DNA of 56,024 nucleotides from Chitinophagaceae bacterium UBA4857 (GTDB lineage: Bacteria; Bacteroidota; Bacteroidia; Chitinophagales; Chitinophagaceae), in contig DHEF01000026.1 in NCBI GenBank assembly GCA_002399735.1, forward strand, positions 1-56,024. The letters run 5' to 3'. How positions within the stretch are numbered: position 1 is the first letter of the stretch; the number at the start of each line of letters is the position of its first letter. Of this stretch, positions 49,950 through 56,024 are shown in pieces. The position numbers and the translations under genes are program-made. The notes beneath the pieces were generated by a model, which was not told the DNA's origin, searched no databases, and saw only the letters and a list, made by a program, of their open reading frames with translations.

Positions 49950-52910
49950 TTAAAATGCTCTTTTCTCCAAGTGATCGTCCAGTTTTGATTTATCAATACC
50001 ATCTTTCAACCAATCCGGAGCTGCTTTTCCTTTCAAGTGATGATCGAAAAACTCCATCATACGCACGGCATAATCTTTTCTGTTTTCTAATTTAGCAATA
50101 CCATGATTTTCGCCTTTATACGTAATCATTACCACCGGTTTTTTTAAACGACGTAATGCATTATAAAACTCAATGCCTTGTGTAAAATCAACCGCACCAT
50201 CTTTATCGTTATGTAATAACAAAATTGGTGTAGCTACTTTTTTAATATGGTAAATGGGCGAGTTGCGTAAATACGAATCCCAGTTTTCCCAAGGTGCCCC
50301 TTTAAAACGACCTTGCGACGCCTCGAAGATCGACATGTTACCACCACCACTGTTCCAATAAATAAGATCGTACATACTTACCATATTGGTTAAGGCAGCA
50401 CCGGGAGCAGCGGCTTTAAACATATTGGTTTGTGTAACTAAAAATGCCGTTTGGTAACCGCCCCAACTATGGCCTTGTAAGCCCATTCTGTTCTCATCAA
50501 TAATACCGGTTTTAAGCGCAGCTTTAACAGCAGGTAATACACACCACACCGCACTCATACCGGGGTCATCCATTTTATAAACAATATCCGGCATAAACAC
50601 TGCATAACCATTGCTGGTGTACATGTTTGGATTAAAACCATTACCCGGAAAATCGGGATTAACATAACTGTTTAAACCCTGTGAAGTTTTTTCGTAGTAG
50701 TAAACAATGGTTGGATATTTTTTCCCTTTTTCATAACCGGCAGGTAAAAATAAAGCACCTTGTAATGTATCGCCTTTATCCGATACATAATCTACCAATT
50801 GCGAACCGGCACTCCATGTGTACTTAGCTCTGTCAGGTGCGTTACTTGTTACCTGATCGGCAGTAGTTAATTGTTCATTGGTTGTATAAAACTCGGTTGG
50901 TACATTAGATTTTTCTTTGGCATACATATACACCGAAGCATTTTTTGCCTTTGATAATGCCCAGACTCTTGTATCGTCCCAAACCAATTGTTTAACACCC
51001 GGTTGCAAACCTGCTTTACCCGGCTCTATCCTACCAATACCCGATTTTTTATTCCACTCGCCATACAAACTAACGTAAACCGGCTTTTGTAAATCAATAC
51101 CTTTTTCATCCTGGTCAATTATATATCTACCAACATGTCTTGTTTTGGTAACAGCACCTGTTTTAGTAATATTAACAGCCGCAGTTTTATTGTTTGCCGC
51201 TATCTGCCATATATCCCAAAGGTCTCTTATTAAAACATATTTATTATCGCTGCTCCAACCAATCACCGGTGTTAGAGGTAAAGCCACATTATGGTCATCA
51301 TCGGTATTTACAAACGATGTAGGAATTTTTTCTGTAACATTGGTGTTGGTTTTTGCCACTAAATCGTACACATAAAAATGTCCGTTTTTACCATACACAA
51401 ACTTAGTTCCATCAGGCGATGCTTGTGGCCTTGATGTAAATGCAGGCATATAAAACTTTTTCTCCAACAAAGTTTTACTACCATCTTTTAAATCTACTAC
51501 ATACAGGTCGCCATAGTTCTGCCCATCCAGGTTTATATCCAGCTCATAATCTCTGTCATCAATTACCACAGCAAATTTTTGCTTAGGTAAAATGCTCAGG
51601 TTACGTGAGCTACTATCATTCAATTGTTTAAACGTAGCAGTGTTTACATCGTACATACCGATGTAGGTAAAGTTTTTGTCGGCCATTTCTGTTACCTGTT
51701 GGCGACTTTGCAAACGTTTATCCTGCCAATGCCAGATAATCATATCGGGCTTTGTAGCATTGTTTTTAGCCACCGCCGGTTTTGCTTTAGCAGTATCTAA
51801 CTTGGCCAATGCATTTTTTAGATCGTTAATTGTTTTAATAGCCGTGTCTTTCTTAATATTCTCTAATTTTTCTGCCTCTGTTAGTTTTACAACCGGTGCT
51901 GATTTCTTAGCACTATCGGCACTTGGTTTATCCTCTTTCTTGGCTGGTTCTAATGCAGCTATACCAAAAAATAATTTTGATAAATCATCACTCCAAAATG
52001 GTCTTCTATTTTTACTGATGGTTTGGCCTGCGGGAAAATTAACAGAATCCTTTGCCGGATCGTAAGTAGTAATCGTGGACGACTTGCCAATATTTTTAAC
52101 GCCTAATACAACACCTTTTTCAGTTTTATATTTTTCGTCGCTTATTAATTTAAGTAATGCAAAAGCAGTTCCTTCTTCGTTCCATGCAATTGATTTGTAC
52201 ACCGCCTTGTCATTATCTAACACCATCACTTGCTGTGCAGCTACATCACGTACATACAAACCGTTACCCGATTTATTAGCAGCATCTACACTATAAGCTA
52301 AATAATTACCGGCTTTGTTAAACGAAAATTCGCCCACATTACCTACGTTTTGTATTTTACCGGTAGCCAATTCAATGATCAACAAATCGGTACCTGATGC
52401 ATCATCTGGTTTAGATGCACCTCTTTCTTTTACAATAGATACCGCCAGGTGTGTTGCATTTTTTCCGTTAAACGAAAAACCACCGGCACGTTCTACCGTT
52501 GTTTGTTTTCCACTTGCTAAATCAACCAATATTAATTTATCAAACAATTGTTTGCCCGGTGTTTTAGCGGCAGCTTGTATATCGCTGTATTTAGAAGCTT
52601 CTTTAAAAGCTATCCATTTTCCATCTTCAGAAAATGAAAAGTTTACAAAAGAGGAACCACCAACCGGATACTTTCTTAACAAAGTATCGTTTACTTTTTT
52701 TACCATTAATTCGCCGTCGCCTTCTCTTGTAGTTAATGGATAAGCTACCCATTTTCCGTCGGGTGATAACGTAACATTAAAGCTACTTACCGAACGCCAG
52801 GAAGAAATATCCTTCCAACCCATGGCGGCAGGAGCCTTGGTCTCGGTTTTTTGCTGCGCATACGCCACAGAACAGCTCACTAAAAAAAGAAATAACAATA
52901 GTTTTTGCAT
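49950..52910 (-). CDS. secreted S9 family (prolyl oligopeptidase-type) peptidase
   Basis: Exported serine peptidase of 986 residues. Signal peptide (MQKLLLFLFLVSCSVAYAQ), then a long WD40-like beta-propeller (about 30-640) with repeated DGKWVAY and DLASGK-type blades and an Ala/Lys-rich insertion near 320-400 (KKEDKPSADSAKKSAP), then the C-terminal alpha/beta-hydrolase domain with GLQGHSWGGYQTAF (S815), LLLHNDKDGAVD (D904) and YKGENHGI (H936). Probably cleaves peptides in the periplasm. The family normally has 650-950 residues; the extra length is from the insertion. Monocistronic. Confidence 0.92.
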   Translation of the reverse strand: MQKLLLFLFLVSCSVAYAQQKTETKAPAAMGWKDISSWRSVSSFNVTLSPDGKWVAYPLTTREGDGELMVKKVNDTLLRKYPVGGSSFVNFSFSEDGKWIAFKEASKYSDIQAAAKTPGKQLFDKLILVDLASGKQTTVERAGGFSFNGKNATHLAVSIVKERGASKPDDASGTDLLIIELATGKIQNVGNVGEFSFNKAGNYLAYSVDAANKSGNGLYVRDVAAQQVMVLDNDKAVYKSIAWNEEGTAFALLKLISDEKYKTEKGVVLGVKNIGKSSTITTYDPAKDSVNFPAGQTISKNRRPFWSDDLSKLFFGIAALEPAKKEDKPSADSAKKSAPVVKLTEAEKLENIKKDTAIKTINDLKNALAKLDTAKAKPAVAKNNATKPDMIIWHWQDKRLQSRQQVTEMADKNFTYIGMYDVNTATFKQLNDSSSRNLSILPKQKFAVVIDDRDYELDINLDGQNYGDLYVVDLKDGSKTLLEKKFYMPAFTSRPQASPDGTKFVYGKNGHFYVYDLVAKTNTNVTEKIPTSFVNTDDDHNVALPLTPVIGWSSDNKYVLIRDLWDIWQIAANNKTAAVNITKTGAVTKTRHVGRYIIDQDEKGIDLQKPVYVSLYGEWNKKSGIGRIEPGKAGLQPGVKQLVWDDTRVWALSKAKNASVYMYAKEKSNVPTEFYTTNEQLTTADQVTSNAPDRAKYTWSAGSQLVDYVSDKGDTLQGALFLPAGYEKGKKYPTIVYYYEKTSQGLNSYVNPDFPGNGFNPNMYTSNGYAVFMPDIVYKMDDPGMSAVWCVLPAVKAALKTGIIDENRMGLQGHSWGGYQTAFLVTQTNMFKAAAPGAALTNMVSMYDLIYWNSGGGNMSIFEASQGRFKGAPWENWDSYLRNSPIYHIKKVATPILLLHNDKDGAVDFTQGIEFYNALRRLKKPVVMITYKGENHGIAKLENRKDYAVRMMEFFDHHLKGKAAPDWLKDGIDKSKLDDHLEKRAF

Positions 52911-53313
52911 AATATAACCTGTTTGTTTTTAATTAAATGGAATTCGAGTCCGAAGAGGTAAGGATCAAAATGGCATGCAACCTGTAATCCTTCAAAAATA
53001 ATACAGAAACGTTAATAATAAGCAGCAAAGTTTTTACGCAATTTAAACGCCTGCGTTATGGGTATTTATTTATGGACCGGGCTTCAGTACCTTGATTGAA
53101 CTTTCGTTGCGTCGCACTCTTGTGCACCTGTAACATTACTCACCATTGTGCAGGGTGCACCCCGATTCATCGGCAGTGCTGCAACAACACCAAGCATCAA
53201 TGAAGCTAATCCAATAATTAATATCTAATAAATTCTATTGGACACTTTGCAATACGTCGTATTCTATTTTAGTACTGTACAATACGCCAATATTCAATCT
53301 TTAATATTAAATA
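52911..53313. other. spacer with extended dispersed repeat
   Basis: A TATTTTTG box on the minus strand at 52993-53000 could serve the S9 peptidase gene. The rest is dominated by the repeat at 53093-53258. No gene is seen. Confidence 0.5.
53093..53258 (-). repeat. dispersed GTGCGACGCAA repeat, extended form
   Basis: TTGATTGAACTTTCGTTGCG, TCGCACTCTTGTGCACCTG, TAACATTACTCACCATTGTG, CAGGGTGCACCCCGATTCAT, CGGCAGTGCTGCAACAACAC, then AAGCATCAATGAAGCTAATC and AAATTCTATTGGACACTTTG. The centre is shared with the copy at 31005; the last part is shared with the window-end copy at 55945. Confidence 0.8.
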
Positions 53314-55536
53314 TCAGCTCTCCCTGTTAGCATACAACAATGGCAATGTAATAGTTGCCACAGTCCCCCTGTTATCTAATCCGGCACTGATAGTAAATGT
53401 AGCAATTGTAGTATGTTTTTGTAAGTTAATCATATCAATACGTTCTTTGATGGAGGGAAGCCCGATTGATTTTTCTTTTACCGAAATGGGTTTTCTGGTT
53501 ATTTTATGACTATTTTCTATTCCAATACCATTATCAATTACGGTTATACGCAGGCTATCGGCATTCTTTTTTAAAGTCACTTCAATATGTGCATCTGCTT
53601 TCCTATCGCCCATTACACCATGTAAAATAGCATTTTCAATCAATGGCTGTATTAACATAGGCGGTAAAAACAATGTTTTCAATTGCAAAGCTTCATCCAC
53701 CATAAAACTATAAGTGAATGAATTATTGTAACGAACAGCTTCCAGCCCCGTGTATAACATTAAAGCCTTCCACTCTTTATCTGCCGTTACCAGGCTTTTT
53801 GTAGAGTTTTCTAATATTAACCGGCTCAATGATGCAAACTTTTGTACCAATCGGGAGGCTGTGTTTTTATCATTATCCATAATATAGGATTCGATAGAGT
53901 TTAAAACATTGAAAATGAAATGTGGGTTCATTTGTGAGCGGATAGCTTTTAACTCACTTTCCGATAATTGATTTTCATGTTTTAATTGTATAGCCAATTG
54001 TTGCGCTTCACGAAATTGGATTTCGTTTTTATGTTTTAATCTTCTTACACGGTATAGATTTAATAAATATGCCAATACAGAAAGTAAAACAACCAAGGCT
54101 AAAACGCCGTATAACCATAACTGTTTAAGTTCTAACTGATCCAGCTTTTGTTGTTGCGATAGCGCACTTACTTTATTGGCTTGTAATTTTTCGTTGTTTT
54201 GCGCAATAATTAACTGCTTTTCATTTTCTTCATTTATTAACTTTTCATTTTGCAGTTGCACTTCCTGCAAACGTCTTAATTGCTCTACCTGCTGAAACTG
54301 TGAAGCACTTAAAGCCAACTCCAATTGCTGTTGTTTTAACTGCTCATTGGTAAGTAACTGTTTCTGTTTATATACTTCTTCCGTTTTATCAAATTCATAC
54401 TTCATACTCATTCTCGTAACTTCTTGTTTATTATTATCGTTACTAATGGAGTCAGAAAAAACGGTGAACAATTTATAGTAGAATAAAGCACTATCGGGTA
54501 TAGACATGGCTTCGTACACTTCGCTTAAACCCAGGCTGGCTTCTTTTTTAATTTCTGTAACGCCTAATTCGTTACCAATTTTGAATGCACCCAGACCATA
54601 TTGTTTGGCCAGTTTTAGCTCACCCATTTTTAAGTAAGCTGCAGATACATTTTGTTGGTTAAAGCCCAGGCTTTTGATACTACTTATTGCTTCATTAATG
54701 GCAACTGCTTTTAATCCGTATTGTAACGCCAAATTATGTTGGCCCATTCTATTATAATACCCGGACAGATTTCCGTTTTCGCGACCTTGTGATCGTTTGT
54801 CACCAACTGAGTCGGCCAGTTTAAGTGCCATGGTGCTATACCTGATTGCCTCGGGGAGATTATTGTTCTTAAAATGTACAATACCAATATTGGTTAAAGT
54901 ATTGGTTTCGCCTTCAATATGTTTGTTTTTCCGAAAAATGGCTAAGGAGGTTTCATAATTTTTCATAGCCTGCACATAATCCCCCAACTCAGTGTATACA
55001 ACGGCAATATTTGTTCTTATAGCATTAACATCATATTCATTATTCAATTTTTCAGCTCTGGGTAAAGCACGTAGATAATATTGTAATGCCTGCGGAAATT
55101 TTGACTGGGTCATATACACTAACCCAATCGTATTAAGATCGCCAGCCTGGCCAAAATCACTTTCTATTGCTTCGTCTATTTCCAATGCCTTATGCAAACT
55201 TGCCAATGCTTCAGAAAACTGTGATAAGTTTAAGTAGGATATACCCTTTACCCTGTACGCTGCTGCCGGAATATTTTTATTTTTTATATTTTTCTGAAAG
55301 GCCAATATTTCATCGGTATAATTTATAGCGAGTTGGGGGTTGGATGACAGTAGCGGTGCGGCCAGTCCAAAAATAGCCGTGGCTATTTCATCGGCTTTTT
55401 CCGGATGATTCCTTAGTTCTGCCTTCAACGAATCTAACACCCTGTTTTGTGCTTGTAAAGAATTTACTCCTACACCCAAAAAAGTCAGGGCTACCAAAAC
55501 ACATAAGCATCGTTTTCTAATGAGGGGGCTATGCAT
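53314..55536 (-). CDS. TPR-containing LytS-type sensor histidine kinase
   Basis: A 740-residue membrane sensor kinase. Signal peptide or N-terminal anchor (about 10-29), a periplasmic array of tetratricopeptide repeats (about 60-330, e.g. GDYVQAMKNYETSLAIFRK), a Gln/Leu-rich coiled coil (about 385-470), one transmembrane helix (473-495), then a His_kinase (PF06580) domain with the phosphoacceptor H539 in RSQMNPHFIFNVLNSIE, N-box IENAILHG (N635) and VIDNGIGIEN (D668). Such kinases normally pair with a LytTR response regulator; none is adjacent here, at least before the window edge. Confidence 0.92.
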   Translation of the reverse strand: MHSPLIRKRCLCVLVALTFLGVGVNSLQAQNRVLDSLKAELRNHPEKADEIATAIFGLAAPLLSSNPQLAINYTDEILAFQKNIKNKNIPAAAYRVKGISYLNLSQFSEALASLHKALEIDEAIESDFGQAGDLNTIGLVYMTQSKFPQALQYYLRALPRAEKLNNEYDVNAIRTNIAVVYTELGDYVQAMKNYETSLAIFRKNKHIEGETNTLTNIGIVHFKNNNLPEAIRYSTMALKLADSVGDKRSQGRENGNLSGYYNRMGQHNLALQYGLKAVAINEAISSIKSLGFNQQNVSAAYLKMGELKLAKQYGLGAFKIGNELGVTEIKKEASLGLSEVYEAMSIPDSALFYYKLFTVFSDSISNDNNKQEVTRMSMKYEFDKTEEVYKQKQLLTNEQLKQQQLELALSASQFQQVEQLRRLQEVQLQNEKLINEENEKQLIIAQNNEKLQANKVSALSQQQKLDQLELKQLWLYGVLALVVLLSVLAYLLNLYRVRRLKHKNEIQFREAQQLAIQLKHENQLSESELKAIRSQMNPHFIFNVLNSIESYIMDNDKNTASRLVQKFASLSRLILENSTKSLVTADKEWKALMLYTGLEAVRYNNSFTYSFMVDEALQLKTLFLPPMLIQPLIENAILHGVMGDRKADAHIEVTLKKNADSLRITVIDNGIGIENSHKITRKPISVKEKSIGLPSIKERIDMINLQKHTTIATFTISAGLDNRGTVATITLPLLYANRES

Positions 55537-56024
55537 GGCTAAAAAAAATTATCATCATTTTTATAAATGGGTCAAAATATGTTAGTAGCAATATGCAAAA
55601 ATTGCATTTACCAAATATAGTATTAAGATGTGCAAGTACCTTTTTTATTCGCTCGTTATAAAAAGGGGTTCGCTCATTATAATACCCTTTTCAATCAATT
55701 GTCTCAAAAACCGTAAAAATGAGGTCTAAGTTTGACTTAGAAAGCGAGAGAAAACAATTTGGTAATTTGGAAATTTGGCAATGACAGATTATCGAATATT
55801 AGAATGAGACAAGATTAAAGCTTAAAATATTTTAGCCCATCTAACCAAGTTGATATGAAAATTCAGCCATTAATCATTAAACCTTTTCAATAGAGCTTGT
55901 TTTGGACGCTATTGAACAACAAGCTCGGTTGAAAAAAGGAAACACTGCACAAGCCCCAATAGAATTAATTCGACATTAGATATTGGATTAGCCTCATTGA
56001 TGCTTTGCGTTGTTGCAGCACAAG
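55537..56024. other. end-of-window spacer
   Basis: Begins with the AT-rich leader of the kinase gene, has near-tandem ATTTGG words at 55757-55785, and ends inside a dispersed repeat copy at 55945. No gene is seen. Confidence 0.5.
55945..56024 (+). repeat. dispersed repeat copy cut by the window end
   Basis: CACTGCACAAGCCCCAATAG, AATTAATTCGACATTAGATA, TTGGATTAGCCTCATTGATG, then TTGCGTTGTTGCAGCACAAG. It matches the reverse complement of 53185-53258 and stops exactly where AGTGCGACGCAA is expected next. Confidence 0.75.

Noticed and set aside
1..56024. tRNA or rRNA genes, prophage, complete insertion sequence
   Set aside because: No TPsiC-like GGTTCGAATCC words, no rRNA stretches, no structural phage genes and no transposase frames were found by reading all spacers.

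Overview
The window looks like a chromosomal segment of a Bacteroidota member, most probably of the Chitinophagaceae type. The reasons are the families present (TonB-linked outer-membrane receptor with a carboxypeptidase-like N-terminal domain, DUF4293 and DUF6427 membrane proteins, DUF1080 with a secreted Gfo/Idh oxidoreductase, GH105, a LytS-type TPR histidine kinase), the AT-rich DNA, the near absence of Shine-Dalgarno sequences, and several upstream sites of the Bacteroidota form TAnnTTTG. The assignment is inference; there is no rRNA or other marker here to fix it.

Layout. 0.1-8.6 kb: a PhyH-type dioxygenase, a lipoprotein, an esterase, a TonB-dependent receptor, then threonine aldolase tightly followed by glucose-6-phosphate isomerase. 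8.6-23 kb: housekeeping genes (NOP2/Sun rRNA methyltransferase, proline dehydrogenase, acyl-CoA thioesterase, chorismate-binding PabB-like enzyme with a small acidic protein, PurA, an FMN oxidoreductase, a sugar nucleotidyltransferase, GlyA, DUF4293) with two tandem outer-membrane-protein paralogues between them. 23-28 kb: a coiled-coil protein, a GNAT acetyltransferase, a NatAB-like ABC exporter and a zinc phospholipase/nuclease-like protein. 28.2-31.1 kb: a gene-poor, repeat-rich stretch with two unrecognised genes. 31-38 kb: a three-gene leftward cluster (secreted unknown, DUF6427, FAD dehydrogenase) and a Kup potassium transporter. 38-44.7 kb: carbohydrate-related secreted proteins. 44.7-49.6 kb: a bacterial non-homologous end-joining pair (Ku, LigD) followed by two stress-type genes. 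49.9-55.5 kb: a large S9 peptidase and a TPR sensor kinase.

The most striking feature is in the spacers. At least fifteen copies of one modular repeat, centred on the word GTGCGACGCAA, occupy intergenic regions in both orientations. Some are fused to a palindromic CTCACCCCAACCC-type element, one is interrupted by another hairpin, and two sit head to head. No transposase is encoded in the window. A second interesting non-coding item is a compact, well-paired RNA-like element about 140 nt upstream of kup. No tRNA, rRNA, CRISPR array, prophage or complete insertion sequence was seen.
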